A stretch of 64,000 nucleotides of DNA, taken from positions 28,762 to 92,761 of the forward strand of contig NZ_JAOQJF010000012.1 of assembly GCF_025567195.1 (NCBI RefSeq), in the 5' to 3' direction. Within the stretch, counting starts at the first letter, position 1, and each line of letters opens with the position of its first letter. Both the position numbers and the translations under genes were made by a program. This document shows positions 40,739 to 50,170 of the stretch, one piece after another. This DNA is from Alitiscatomonas aceti (lineage in GTDB: Bacteria > Bacillota > Clostridia > Lachnospirales > Lachnospiraceae). The notes beneath the pieces are model-generated. The model had not been told where the DNA came from and ran no database searches. It was given only the letters and a program-made list of their open reading frames with translations.

Positions 40739-42697
40739 CTAAATGGCAGACGGACCGGAAGGGGCCGCCGGTGCGGGCAGCTCCCTGCTGCCTTCCGCCT
40801 CCGGCGCTCCGTTTCCTGGCTGTCCGCATAAGACCACGATGCTCCGCGGCATCATGGCGATCTGGGACTGATCCTTCAGTTCTAAAGCCGCAGTCTCTCC
40901 GTACACGCCCTTTTCCGGGCCCTTTGACGTATCGTAAAGCACATGCCAGGTCTGGCCCTTGGGAAGGTGGGGAAGGCCGAATACATGGGGCTCCCAGTGC
41001 ATGTTATAAAGTACATACATGGTATCGTCCTGGCTTCCGTCCTCCTTCGTTCCATATTCCCCCCAGTAAAGGATCCCGAACTGGCGGCGGAAATTCTCAA
41101 ACTCCGGCCGCCATACGTATTCGCCGTGGTAGGAAACATCCGGGCGTCCGCAGGATCTGTAATCCATGATCCGGGGCTCCCTCTCCATATGGAATACACC
41201 ATGTTTTTTCCGGAAGGCAATGAGCCCCTTCACAAATTCAAAGATGTCCCGGTTGGTCTCCAGAAGCCTCCAGTCCAGCCAGGAGATCCGGTTATCCTGG
41301 CAGTACGCGTTATTATTTCCCTCCTGGGAATTCCCAAATTCGTCGCCCGCCAGCAGAAGCGGCGTTCCCTGGCTTAAAAACAGCAGGAGGAACCCATTGC
41401 AGAGCTGCTGCCTTCTCAGATCCCGGATCCTTCTTTTCCTGGTGGGGCCCTCCTCGCCGCAGTTCCAGGAATAATTGTGATCCGTTCCGTCCCGGTTGTC
41501 CTCATGGTTGTCCTCGTTGTGCTTCCGGTCATAGGAGACCATGTCCATCATGGTCATGCCGTTGGTATTGGCCATATAATTGATGACGCCGTATTCTGCC
41601 GGGTTCCTTCTGGAGTGGAATGCCAGGCTGTTTAACATCCCCTCGTCGCCCTTCAGGAGCCGCCGCATGTCCTCCTCAAACCGGCCGTTGTATTCCGCCA
41701 GGTGCTTGTCCCGCAGCGTCACCTTCCCATCTCCCGGCATGGGATAGCCTGCTTTAGGCCGCCTTTCCAGGGCCTCCTCCCAGCTGTCAGCAAACAGCTT
41801 GGTGCACCGTAAGAACGGATCCCCGGCAATGGCCTCCCTGGGGGCAAAGCCCGTCAGCCGGAAGCCATCCACATGGTACTCCTGGAGCCAGTAACGGAGA
41901 ACGTGGAGCACGTCGCCGGGAGACTCCTTCCCTGTAAAGTAAAACTCCAGGATGCACTCCATATTTTCCCGGTGGAGCGCCTTCACAAGCTCCTTGAATT
42001 CTCTCTCCGGCTCGGTCTCCCCGGAGCCATAGGAGGCCTTCAGTGCATAAAGGAACGATGGGCCGTATCCCCAGTAGTTGATCCGCCCCGTGGCCTCCGG
42101 CTTCTGTCCCGGGAGCCCGGCCGCAGGCTCTGTGACCATGACCTCGTCAAACTCCGTCACTGGAAGAAGCTCCACTGCCGTTACGCCCAGTTCCTTTAAA
42201 TACGGGATCTTTTCCCGGATCCCGCCGAAGGTTCCCCGGTCTTTCACGCCGGAGGATCTATGCTTTGTGAATCCCCGCACATGGAGCCGGTAGATGATGC
42301 TGTCAGAATATGGGATCTCCGGCCTCACATCATCCTCCCAGTCAAATTCCCCGGTCAGAAGCCTGGCCCGCACCGGCTTCCCGGCCCGGGAGAGGTCTCC
42401 CCATTTTTCCCGGCCTGTGACCATCCTGGCACAGGGGTCCGGCATCCACTGGCCGTCGCACTGGAAGCCGTATTCCATATTTTCAAAATCATATCCCTTT
42501 AAGGTCATGGACCAGACGTCTCCGACCCGGTCCCTTTCCTGGAAATCGATGACTTCCGCCGCCTTTTTTTCTCCTCTCCGGAATAAAAGGAGACTTACCT
42601 TTTTCCCCTCAGCCTGTACGAGGATCTCTGCCCCTTCTTCTGTCGGCGTTACTCCCAATGGATAGAGGAGCTCATGTCTGTTCTTTCGTCCCGTCAT
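40739..42697 (-). CDS. GlgX/isoamylase-like GH13 protein lacking all catalytic residues (pseudoenzyme)
   Basis: A 652-residue homolog of glycogen-debranching enzymes. The CBM48-like N-terminal domain and the barrel are collinear with GlgX (SIIYRLHVRGFTKHRSSGV, YWGYGPSFLYALKASYG, the isoamylase mark GNSQEGNNNAYCQDN). The four GH13 active-site regions are changed. Region I usually reads DVVYNHT, here EFYFTGK. Region II is GFRLTGF where the nucleophile Asp of GFRFDLA should be. Region III is FADSW for the acid/base AEPW. Region IV is ANTNGMT for the CHDGFT histidine and aspartate. The rest is uninterrupted, so selection seems to keep the protein but not hydrolysis. A glycan-binding, regulatory or scaffold role is inferred. 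It is last in a likely operon with the ABC-F gene. Confidence 0.8.
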   Translation of the reverse strand: MTGRKNRHELLYPLGVTPTEEGAEILVQAEGKKVSLLLFRRGEKKAAEVIDFQERDRVGDVWSMTLKGYDFENMEYGFQCDGQWMPDPCARMVTGREKWGDLSRAGKPVRARLLTGEFDWEDDVRPEIPYSDSIIYRLHVRGFTKHRSSGVKDRGTFGGIREKIPYLKELGVTAVELLPVTEFDEVMVTEPAAGLPGQKPEATGRINYWGYGPSFLYALKASYGSGETEPEREFKELVKALHRENMECILEFYFTGKESPGDVLHVLRYWLQEYHVDGFRLTGFAPREAIAGDPFLRCTKLFADSWEEALERRPKAGYPMPGDGKVTLRDKHLAEYNGRFEEDMRRLLKGDEGMLNSLAFHSRRNPAEYGVINYMANTNGMTMMDMVSYDRKHNEDNHEDNRDGTDHNYSWNCGEEGPTRKRRIRDLRRQQLCNGFLLLFLSQGTPLLLAGDEFGNSQEGNNNAYCQDNRISWLDWRLLETNRDIFEFVKGLIAFRKKHGVFHMEREPRIMDYRSCGRPDVSYHGEYVWRPEFENFRRQFGILYWGEYGTKEDGSQDDTMYVLYNMHWEPHVFGLPHLPKGQTWHVLYDTSKGPEKGVYGETAALELKDQSQIAMMPRSIVVLCGQPGNGAPEAEGSRELPAPAAPSGPSAI

Positions 42698-42731
42698 ATC
42701 CCGTCCTCCGTTCTATTCTACGTCTGTAAGC

Positions 42732-44549
42732 CTACCCCTGCTGCTCTGCGATCTTCGCCGCCAGCTCTTCCAGATACATCCACCGGTCCATCTTTTCTTC
42801 CAGCTCTTTCTCTGCCTTTTCCTTTTCCTCCATAAGCTGGTTCAGCTTTACAAAATCCCGGGCCGATGCCTGGATCTCTTCTTCGAGCCCTGCGATCCTC
42901 TCCTCCAGAGCCGCCATATCTGCCTCGATGGTCTCGTAATCTTTCTGCTCTTTATAGGTAAATTTCAGCTTCTGCGGCCCGCGGATCCTCTGCCCCTTTT
43001 CCTTTGGGGGGGCCGCAGGCTTCACGTCCGCCCGGCTCTCCTCTTCCGCTTCAGCCTCCGCGGCCTTACGGGCTGCATAATCCGTAAACCCGCCTTCATA
43101 CTGACGGAGAACGCCGTCTCCCTCAAAAGCAAAGATCCGCCGTACCACCCGGTCCAGGAAATACCGGTCATGGGATACGGTGATGACGATGCCCTGGAAG
43201 CTGTCCAGGTAATCCTCCAGGATCATCAGCGTTTTAATGTCCAGATCGTTGGTAGGCTCGTCCAGGATCAGCACATTGGGCGCGCTCATGAGGATCTTTA
43301 ACAGATACAGCCGCCGCCGCTCACCGCCGGACAGCTTCTGGATCACCGTATACTGGACCGACGGCGGGAATAAAAACCGCTCCAGCATCTGGGAGGCGCT
43401 GATGCTCCCGTCCTTTGTCTGGACGTACTCCGCCACGTTCCGGATATAGTCGATGACCTTAAGGCTGGTATCCATGTCCTCATTTTCCTGGGAAAAATAT
43501 CCGATCTTCACCGTCTGGCCGATCTCCACCGTACCGGAATCCGGCTTTTCCCATCCGGCGATGATCTTCATCAGCGTGGACTTCCCGCTGCCGTTGGGGC
43601 CGATATATCCGATCCTGTCATTTTTCAGGAAAAAATACGTATAGTCCTTTATGAGCACCTTGTCCCCGTAGGCCTTGCAGATCCCCGATAGCTCCACGGT
43701 CGTCCTTCCCAGGCGGCTGGAAATGGATTCCATTCCCACAGCCTGCTCCTTTTCCGGCCCTTTGGCATCCCGGAGCGCCTCATACCTCTGGATCCGCCCC
43801 TTCTGCTTGGTGGATCTGGCCCGGGCTCCACGCTTCATCCACTCCAGCTCCACCCGGAGGATGGACTGGCGTTTCCGCTCCGACGCCTGCTCCATATCCA
43901 TACGCTCGGCCTTCAGCTCCAGGAATCCCTCGTAGTTGGCCTGGTAGCTGTACAGCTTCCCGTTATCCAGCTCCACGATGCGGTTGGTGACGCTGTCCAG
44001 AAAATACCGGTCATGGGTGATCATAAGCAGCGCGCCCTTAAACCGCTTTAAATACTCCTCCAGCCAGTCCGCCATGGCGCTGTCCAGATGGTTGGTGGGC
44101 TCGTCCAGGATCAGCAGGTCCGTGGGCGATAAAAGGACCGATGCCAGGGCCGCACGCTTTTTCTGGCCGCCAGACAGCTGTCCGATCTGCTGGTCATGAT
44201 CCGGGATCCCCAGCCGGTTCAGCATGGCCTTTGCCTGGCTTTCCAGATCCCAGATCTGGTCATGATACCGGCTCCGGTTTTCCCTAAGGACGCTTTCTAG
44301 GACCGTTTCTCCCTCCTCGAATACCGGATTCTGGGGAAGATAGCGGATATCCAGGTTCCTCCCGCGGACAACGGTCCCTGTATCCGGCTCCTCCAGGCCT
44401 GCCACCAGCTTTAAAAGCGTGGATTTTCCAGTGCCGTTGACGCCGATCAGGCCGATCTTATCCCCCTCGTTGATGGAAAAATCCGTGTCATTGAGGATCA
44501 GCCGTTCTGTATATGATTTGGTCAGATGCTCTGCTGTTACAAGATTCAT
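42732..44549 (-). CDS. ABC-F family ATPase (Uup-like)
   Basis: A soluble 605-residue protein with two ABC ATPase domains and no membrane part, the ABC-F layout. Domain 1 has GVNGTGKST, LSGGQKKR and LLILDEPTNHLD; domain 2 has GPNGSGKST, LSGGERRRLYLLK and LILDEPTNDLD. The linker carries KRGARARSTKQKGRIQRYE, typical of ribosome-binding ABC-F proteins. A charged C-terminal coiled coil (about 530-600) matches the Uup group. Likely role: translation quality control or DNA-structure handling; antibiotic resistance is not supported. It starts 19 bases after the exonuclease gene and precedes the GlgX-like gene by 34. Confidence 0.88.
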   Translation of the reverse strand: MNLVTAEHLTKSYTERLILNDTDFSINEGDKIGLIGVNGTGKSTLLKLVAGLEEPDTGTVVRGRNLDIRYLPQNPVFEEGETVLESVLRENRSRYHDQIWDLESQAKAMLNRLGIPDHDQQIGQLSGGQKKRAALASVLLSPTDLLILDEPTNHLDSAMADWLEEYLKRFKGALLMITHDRYFLDSVTNRIVELDNGKLYSYQANYEGFLELKAERMDMEQASERKRQSILRVELEWMKRGARARSTKQKGRIQRYEALRDAKGPEKEQAVGMESISSRLGRTTVELSGICKAYGDKVLIKDYTYFFLKNDRIGYIGPNGSGKSTLMKIIAGWEKPDSGTVEIGQTVKIGYFSQENEDMDTSLKVIDYIRNVAEYVQTKDGSISASQMLERFLFPPSVQYTVIQKLSGGERRRLYLLKILMSAPNVLILDEPTNDLDIKTLMILEDYLDSFQGIVITVSHDRYFLDRVVRRIFAFEGDGVLRQYEGGFTDYAARKAAEAEAEEESRADVKPAAPPKEKGQRIRGPQKLKFTYKEQKDYETIEADMAALEERIAGLEEEIQASARDFVKLNQLMEEKEKAEKELEEKMDRWMYLEELAAKIAEQQG

Positions 44550-44568
44550 GATTCGTATACCCTTTCCT

Positions 44569-45327
44569 TTAGTCCCCGATCACCACTTCCACCGGACAGT
44601 GATCGCTTCCCATAACATCCGTGTGGATGGCCGCGCTCACCAGCCGGTCCTTCAGGCTGTCTGATACGCAGAAATAGTCGATGCGCCACCCGGCGTTCTT
44701 CTGGCGGGCAGAAAACCGGTAGGACCACCAGGAGTAGACGCCCTCCAGATCCGGGTTAAAGTATCTCCAGGTATCAATAAAGCCCGCATCCAGAAGCCTT
44801 GTGAATTTTTCTCTTTCCTCATCCGTAAAGCCCGCGTTTTTCCGGTTGGTCTTCGGGTTCTTCAGGTCGATCTCCTTATGGGCGACGTTCAAGTCCCCGC
44901 AGAAGACCACCGGCTTTTTCTCCTCCAGCTTTTTCAGATAAGAAAGGAATGCGTCCTCCCACTCCATCCGGTAATCCAGACGATTTAAGCCGTCCTGGGA
45001 GTTGGGCGTGTAGCAGGTGACTACATAGTAATCGTCAAATTCCGCGGTGATGACACGCCCCTCCTTATCGTGCTCCGGGATCCCCAGGCCGTAGGAAACG
45101 GAGACCGGCTCCTCCTTTGTGAACATGGCCGTGCCGGAGTAGCCCTTTTTCTCTGCGTAGTTCCAATACTGGCGGTAGCCTGGAAGGTCCAGTTCGATCT
45201 GTCCCTCCTGGAGCTTGCTTTCCTGGATACAGAAAATGTCCGCATCCGATTCCTTTACATATTCTAAAAATCCCTTGCCCACGCATGCCCGGAGGCCGTT
45301 GACATTCCAGGAAATCATTTTTCTCAT
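44569..45327 (-). CDS. xth: exodeoxyribonuclease III (AP endonuclease)
   Basis: Mg-dependent 3'-5' exonuclease and AP endonuclease of base-excision repair. The 252-residue protein shows the EEP-fold motifs in order: SWNVNGLRACV, CIQESKLQEGQIEL, SGTAMFTKEEP, CYTPNSQDGLNRLDYR, CGDLNVAHKEIDL, WWSYRFSARQKNAGWRIDY and GSDHCPVEVVI. The ATG at 45327 is chosen because GAGGAG lies seven bases upstream; the frame is open eight codons further to an ATG without a site. Probably the first gene of the operon that includes the ABC-F and GlgX-like genes. Confidence 0.95.
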   Translation of the reverse strand: MRKMISWNVNGLRACVGKGFLEYVKESDADIFCIQESKLQEGQIELDLPGYRQYWNYAEKKGYSGTAMFTKEEPVSVSYGLGIPEHDKEGRVITAEFDDYYVVTCYTPNSQDGLNRLDYRMEWEDAFLSYLKKLEEKKPVVFCGDLNVAHKEIDLKNPKTNRKNAGFTDEEREKFTRLLDAGFIDTWRYFNPDLEGVYSWWSYRFSARQKNAGWRIDYFCVSDSLKDRLVSAAIHTDVMGSDHCPVEVVIGD

Positions 45328-45452
45328 GAAGTTTCTCCTCGTATATCTCATATGCTAAAATCAGCAGCCGCCTTTGAGGCTCTCTGCTTAACTCAGTTTT
45401 TTCACAGCTCCAGTATATCATCTTTCATGACAATTTAAAAGAAATTTTCCGC

Positions 45453-45491
45453 ACAAAGAAGCCCGCCTGCGGCAGGTGCATTTTCCTATGA
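45453..45491. repeat. REP-like palindromic element, copy 2
   Basis: AAAGAAGCCCGCCTGCGGCA, then GGTGCATTTTCC, closely resembles the inner part of the element at 37790-37837. Confidence 0.55.
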
Positions 45492-45492
45492 C

Positions 45493-45534
45493 AAAAGCCG
45501 GGGCCCGTCTGAACGGCGTTTCCCGGCTTTTTGT
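45493..45534. terminator. terminator after adenosine deaminase gene
   Basis: AAAAGCCGGG (45493-45502) pairs with CCCGGCTTTT (45522-45531), with A and T runs at the ends so it can act on either strand. It closes the nucleoside operon. Confidence 0.8.
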
Positions 45535-45543
45535 ATGGGAGCG

Positions 45544-46503
45544 TTAATCCTTTAAGAATCTGGCTTCCCAGGCGTATTCTTCCATTTTTTCGATTTCTTC
45601 CTCTGTGAACCCGAACAAGGTCCGCATCAGATCCAGCTCCTTATTTACATTGGTCCTGGAGCAGGTCATGTTGTCGGAGTTGATGGTCACCCGCACGCCT
45701 GCATCAAAAAGACGGCGGATGGGGTGGTCCTCCAGACGGTCCACCACCTTTGTATGGTAGTTGCTGGTAACGCTGACCTCCAGGGTGATCCCCTCCTCCA
45801 CCAGACACTTCACAAGCTCCGGATCCTCAATGGCCGCCACACCGTGGCCGATGCGCTTTGTGCCATAGGAAAGGGCGGTACGCATGCTGTCCGGTCCCGC
45901 TGCCTCACCCGCATGGATGGTCATGGGAAGACCGTATTCTCGCACCTTTGCAAATACCGGCGCAAACATTTCTGTGGGGAACAGGCCCTCAGCCCCGGCG
46001 ATATCCACGGCGCAGACCACGCTGCCCAGGTATTTTTTCGCCGTCTCCACAGTCTGCATATTGAGCTCCTGGTTCGTATCCCCTCTCATACAGCAGAGGA
46101 TCAGCCCCACACGGATCCGAGGATATTCCTTCATTCCCCGCTCTGCGCCGCGGATGGCCGCCTCCACCACCTGGTCCTGGGTGAGGCCGCCGCTTACGGA
46201 AAGCTGCGGGGCAAAGCGGATCTCTGCGTAGGTCACGCCCTCTTTTGCCAGATCCTCCACCAGCTCAAAGGTCACACGCTCGATGGCGTCGGCTCTCTGA
46301 AGCACCATCAGAGGCAGCGCGAACCGCTCCAGGTACTCCTCCAGGGTCTTGCAGTCCTCGGGGACCTCCATTTTAAACTTTACGTCCTCGGGAGAGGAAG
46401 CCGGAATGGCGATCCCCTGCTCCTTCGATAACTCCCATACGGTCTCCGGACGCAGAGAGCCGTCCAGATGCAGATGGAGCTCGATCAGTTTCTTTTCGCT
46501 CAT
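45544..46503 (-). CDS. add: adenosine deaminase
   Basis: Zn enzyme converting adenosine and deoxyadenosine to inosine and deoxyinosine in purine salvage. The 319-residue protein has ELHLHLDGSLRPET (two metal-binding His), TIHAGEAAGPDSM (His and Glu), RIGHGVAAIEDPEL, and VRVTINSDNMTCSRT (catalytic Asp region). Length fits the family. The ATG follows GAAAGGAGAAACTACCCA. It is the last gene of an operon with a nucleoside ABC transporter, so imported nucleosides are likely its substrate. Confidence 0.94.
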   Translation of the reverse strand: MSEKKLIELHLHLDGSLRPETVWELSKEQGIAIPASSPEDVKFKMEVPEDCKTLEEYLERFALPLMVLQRADAIERVTFELVEDLAKEGVTYAEIRFAPQLSVSGGLTQDQVVEAAIRGAERGMKEYPRIRVGLILCCMRGDTNQELNMQTVETAKKYLGSVVCAVDIAGAEGLFPTEMFAPVFAKVREYGLPMTIHAGEAAGPDSMRTALSYGTKRIGHGVAAIEDPELVKCLVEEGITLEVSVTSNYHTKVVDRLEDHPIRRLFDAGVRVTINSDNMTCSRTNVNKELDLMRTLFGFTEEEIEKMEEYAWEARFLKD

Positions 46504-46525
46504 TGGGTAGTTTCTCCTTTCGTTC

Positions 46526-47473
46526 CTATTTTCCAGCCGCTGCCTTCATCTGCTTCTTTTTCTTATTGCGCTCCACCATGGCGCAGTAAACGGTGTATGC
46601 AATGATGATGATCAGATACGGCATCATCTGGATGAACTGCAGCGGAATACCAGAAGACTGTAAGTAGTTGGCCAGGCTCTGGCAGAAGCCAAAGAGCAGA
46701 GAGGCCAGCATGCCGATCACGGCGTTTCCGGCGGCAATGGCCTGGGTGGCCAGGGCGATATAGCCGCGTCCTGCGGTCATTCCGGCAGAGAACAGGCCCA
46801 CATAGCCCATGGAAAGGAAGGCTCCGGCCATGCCGGTCAGGATCCCGCTGAGGCTTAAGGCAGTATACTTGACCCGCTTTACGTGGATGCCCACAGACTC
46901 GGCGGCATCCGGAGACTCGCCCACAGCCCGGATGTGCATGCCCAGCTCTGTGTATTTAAACATGTACCAGATCACAGCCACCAGGATCAGAGCCGCATAC
47001 GTCAGCACATGATGGCCGGAAAGGATGGCTCCGATGACCGGGATGTCCTGGATCACCGGGATGTCGATGCTGGGGAGCTTTAAGGACGCCAGAGACGTGG
47101 AAGCCCCCTTTTCCCCTGTCAGAAGATACAGGGCAAAGATCGTTCCTCCGGATGCAAAGGTATTTAAGGCGATACCGGAGATAACAGAATTGGAATTCAG
47201 CTTTAAAATAAAATACGCCAGTATGTTGCTGATGAGAAAACCTGCCAGCACGGCTCCGAAAAAGCCGATCCATGCGCTCTGGGTAAAGGCGCTGACCACA
47301 ACGCCCACAAAGGCGGAGATCAGCATGGTGCCCTCCAGGGCAATGTTGTTGGTTCCGGACCGGGAGGCGATCATGGCCCCCAGAGTCGTAAGGAGCACCG
47401 GAGTGGCGCTTCTGAAAACGGCAAAATAAAACTCCGGAAGACTCAGTGTATTGATGATATCCTGTAAGATCAT
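46526..47473 (-). CDS. nucleoside ABC transporter permease (NupQ-like)
   Basis: A 315-residue permease of the BMP-type nucleoside ABC family (BPD_transp_2 fold), with about eight to ten membrane segments and the conserved patterns GTNNIALEGTMLISAF and RAVGESPDAAESVGI (cytoplasmic coupling loop). It starts two bases after the stop of the partner permease. Together with the other permease, the double ATPase and the BMP lipoprotein it forms a complete importer. Purine or pyrimidine nucleosides are the known substrates of this group in Bacillus, streptococci and lactococci. Confidence 0.9.
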   Translation of the reverse strand: MILQDIINTLSLPEFYFAVFRSATPVLLTTLGAMIASRSGTNNIALEGTMLISAFVGVVVSAFTQSAWIGFFGAVLAGFLISNILAYFILKLNSNSVISGIALNTFASGGTIFALYLLTGEKGASTSLASLKLPSIDIPVIQDIPVIGAILSGHHVLTYAALILVAVIWYMFKYTELGMHIRAVGESPDAAESVGIHVKRVKYTALSLSGILTGMAGAFLSMGYVGLFSAGMTAGRGYIALATQAIAAGNAVIGMLASLLFGFCQSLANYLQSSGIPLQFIQMMPYLIIIIAYTVYCAMVERNKKKKQMKAAAGK

Positions 47474-47475
47474 AT

Positions 47476-48522
47476 TTATGCCTCCCCTCCCAGTGCTTTC
47501 TTCGCTTCCTGGCGCTGCTTCCAGCCAGCCATGAACCGCTCTGCCGTTACAAACAGGATCAGAACTGCCTGGATAATGGATACCAGCTCGTTCTGAACGT
47601 CGGACCGCCTGGACATGAGGTCTGCTCCCACACGGATATAGGCCAGGAAGAATGCCGCCAGGGGCACATTCTTCGGGTTATTTCCGGAAAGGATGGCGAT
47701 GATCACGCCGTCCCAGGCGTAAGACGGTGAATCCTGCCAGTTGAACCTCTGGTACATGGCCATCTGCTCCACAGAGCCTCCAAGACCGGCAACGGCACCG
47801 GCGATCACCTGGGTCAGGATGATGACCCGGCTCGTATTGATTCCGGAATATTTGGCAAATTCCGGATTGCTTCCGGAAATACGGATCTCATATCCGAATT
47901 TTGTCTTATATACCAGAAGGTATAACAGGATCACCACAGCAATGGCGATCAGATATCCGGCGTGGAATTTGGTTCCGCTGATGAGGCTTCCCAGGGAGGC
48001 TGTGGGCTGGTACTTTAAGGACGCAAAGGTTCCGGCCGCCCGGTCTGCCAGGAATTTGGTGACCGTATAGATCCCCAGATAGAAGAACACATAGTTGAAC
48101 ATCAGGGAGGTCACCAGCTCGTTGGTGTGGAAATACACCTTTAAGAGAGCCGGGATGCTTCCAATAATGCCGCCCACCACAGCGGCCAGAAGCATGATCA
48201 CTGCCGGATGAAGTCCCGCAGGAAGAGCCGTCTTAATGGCCAGGGCTGCGGTCACCACAGCGCCTGTGTAAAGGCAGGCGTCTGCGATCATGGAAAAGTT
48301 TCCGGATTTAAACACCAGTCCCAGAGCCAGACCCGTAAAGATCAGCGGTACGCTGCTGGCAAAAACGTCAAAGAAATGACGCTTGGACTGCAGCGGCCCC
48401 AGGAACAGGTTATAGATAGCCGTCACCGGCTCCTCACTGACTCCGAAGATGATGGCCACCGTCAGAACGAAGGCAATGCCAAAGGCACAAAGGAGTCTTA
48501 CAGCTGTAAATTTCTTACTCAC
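47476..48522 (-). CDS. nucleoside ABC transporter permease (NupP-like)
   Basis: The 348-residue second permease, longer at the N terminus than its partner. It shows KSGNFSMIADACLYTGAVV and the coupling loop RISGSNPEFAKYSGI, both typical. The GTG at 48522 is used as start, since GGAGG lies eight bases upstream inside the end of the ATPase gene; the frame overlaps that gene by eight bases. A GTG at 48531 is in frame but coincides with the ribosome site. It forms a heterodimer with the downstream permease. Confidence 0.88.
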   Translation of the reverse strand: MSKKFTAVRLLCAFGIAFVLTVAIIFGVSEEPVTAIYNLFLGPLQSKRHFFDVFASSVPLIFTGLALGLVFKSGNFSMIADACLYTGAVVTAALAIKTALPAGLHPAVIMLLAAVVGGIIGSIPALLKVYFHTNELVTSLMFNYVFFYLGIYTVTKFLADRAAGTFASLKYQPTASLGSLISGTKFHAGYLIAIAVVILLYLLVYKTKFGYEIRISGSNPEFAKYSGINTSRVIILTQVIAGAVAGLGGSVEQMAMYQRFNWQDSPSYAWDGVIIAILSGNNPKNVPLAAFFLAYIRVGADLMSRRSDVQNELVSIIQAVLILFVTAERFMAGWKQRQEAKKALGGEA

Positions 48523-50071
48523 AGTACGCACCTCCGATCTGCTCTTTTGAATCTTCCTTTACTCCCAGCATGTAAAGTCCCAGGTCATTTTCCGACGTAT
48601 TCTTTACATCACTGATATGGCCCACGATCCGGCCCTCATGCATGACCAGGATCGTATCGCTTAAGGAAAGGATCTCGCTCAGGTCGGCAGATACAAGTAA
48701 AATGGCCTTTTTTCTGGCCCGCATGTCCACGATCTTCTTCCGGATGAACTCGATGGCACCCACGTCAATGCCCCGGGTGGGCTGGTTCATGATAAGAAGA
48801 TCTGGATCATAGTCAAATTCCCGTCCCACGATCAGCTTCTGGACGTTTCCGCCGGAAAGCTCGGACACGGACTGCTTCGAGTTATCGTATTTTACCAGGA
48901 ACTCCTTTAGTATCCGGTTTGCGAAGCCGTTTACCTTTTTGCTGTCGATGAGTCCCCTGGATTTTAACTGGCCGGTATAGTACACCTTGGAGATGGCGTT
49001 GTCCTCCAGACTCAGCTTCGGCGCGGAGCCGTACCGCATCCGATCCTCGGACACATGGGAAATGCCGGCCTCCTGGCGTTTCAATACGGAGGCCCCAGTC
49101 AGGTCCTCTCCATTTAACCGTACCTGGCCGCCCTGGAGCTTTAAGGTGCCCACAATGGCCTCCACCAGCTCTGACTGACCATTTCCATCGATGCCTGCGA
49201 TCCCCAGGATCTGCCCCTCTTTAATAGAAAAGGAAACATGGTCCAGGCGTGTCTTTCCGAACTGATCGGCATACACCAGATCCTTTACAGAGAAAACGGT
49301 CTTTCCAAAATCCGCCTCCGCTTTTTCGATATCCAGACTCACCTCACGGCCCACCATCAGCCGGGAGATCTCATGCTCATCCAGATCGGAGATCTCATAG
49401 GTGCCCATGGTCTTTCCGTCCCGCAGGATGGTCATGCGGTTGCAGAGAGCCTTTACCTCGTTCAGTTTATGAGAAATAAAAATAATGGTATGTCCGCTTT
49501 CTTTTAAGAGCAGCAGCTGCTCGAACAGCTCCTCTGTCTCCTGGGGCGTAAGGACCGCCGTGGGCTCGTCCAGGATCAGGATATGGGCTCCTCTGTAAAG
49601 GGCCTTCAGGATCTCCAGCTTCTGGCGCATGGCCAGGGAAATATCCTCTACCTTTTCCTCTGCTTCCACCTTCAGGTTATACCGCTCTGACAGCTCTCTT
49701 GTGATCTCCACCGCTTTCTTCCGGTCCACCTTAAAGGGTGATCCGGTCTCAGCTCCCAGGATCAGATTCTCTGCCACAGTCATAGACGGGACCTGCATGA
49801 AGTGCTGGTGCACCATTCCCAGGCCGGCGGCAATGGCATCGCCGGAGGAGGTGAAGTGGACTTCCTTTCCATCCACAAAGATCTGTCCCTCGGTGGGCGC
49901 CAGCATGCCGAATAACATTTTCATCAGCGTAGATTTCCCCGCGCCGTTTTCCCCCACCAGCGCATGGATCTCGCCTTTTTTTACACTAAGATTGACGTTG
50001 TGGTTGGCCACAACTCCTCCCGGGTATACCTTTGTGATATTCCGGGCTTCCAGGATATTCCCCTGCTCCAT
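48515..50071 (-). CDS. nucleoside ABC transporter ATP-binding protein (NupO-like, duplicated domain)
   Basis: A 518-residue ATPase with two ABC domains, as in sugar and nucleoside importers. Domain 1 is complete: VGENGAGKSTL, signature region DISLAMRQKLEILKAL and LILDEPTAVLTPQE. Domain 2 has a weaker Walker A (GIDGNGQSELVEA), LSGGNVQKLIVGREF and LLIMNQPTRGIDVGA, a known asymmetry of this group. The start is the ATG at 50071, which follows GGAGGAAAATCAT; an open frame extends 26 codons upstream without a site. It energises uptake through the two permeases encoded downstream. Confidence 0.92.
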   Translation of the reverse strand: MEQGNILEARNITKVYPGGVVANHNVNLSVKKGEIHALVGENGAGKSTLMKMLFGMLAPTEGQIFVDGKEVHFTSSGDAIAAGLGMVHQHFMQVPSMTVAENLILGAETGSPFKVDRKKAVEITRELSERYNLKVEAEEKVEDISLAMRQKLEILKALYRGAHILILDEPTAVLTPQETEELFEQLLLLKESGHTIIFISHKLNEVKALCNRMTILRDGKTMGTYEISDLDEHEISRLMVGREVSLDIEKAEADFGKTVFSVKDLVYADQFGKTRLDHVSFSIKEGQILGIAGIDGNGQSELVEAIVGTLKLQGGQVRLNGEDLTGASVLKRQEAGISHVSEDRMRYGSAPKLSLEDNAISKVYYTGQLKSRGLIDSKKVNGFANRILKEFLVKYDNSKQSVSELSGGNVQKLIVGREFDYDPDLLIMNQPTRGIDVGAIEFIRKKIVDMRARKKAILLVSADLSEILSLSDTILVMHEGRIVGHISDVKNTSENDLGLYMLGVKEDSKEQIGGAYCE

Positions 50072-50170
50072 ATGATTTTCCTCCGTAACGGTTCCGAGCT
50101 TTTGCGCAAAAGGCGCTGAAATGGAGATTTCCCTTTCAACGCCTTCCAAAACGCCTGTCTTCCCAAAAGA

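Noticed and set aside
42732..44549. Antibiotic-resistance (target-protection) role for the ABC-F protein
   Set aside because: The C-terminal coiled coil and linker fit the Uup housekeeping group, and no resistance leader or attenuator is upstream.
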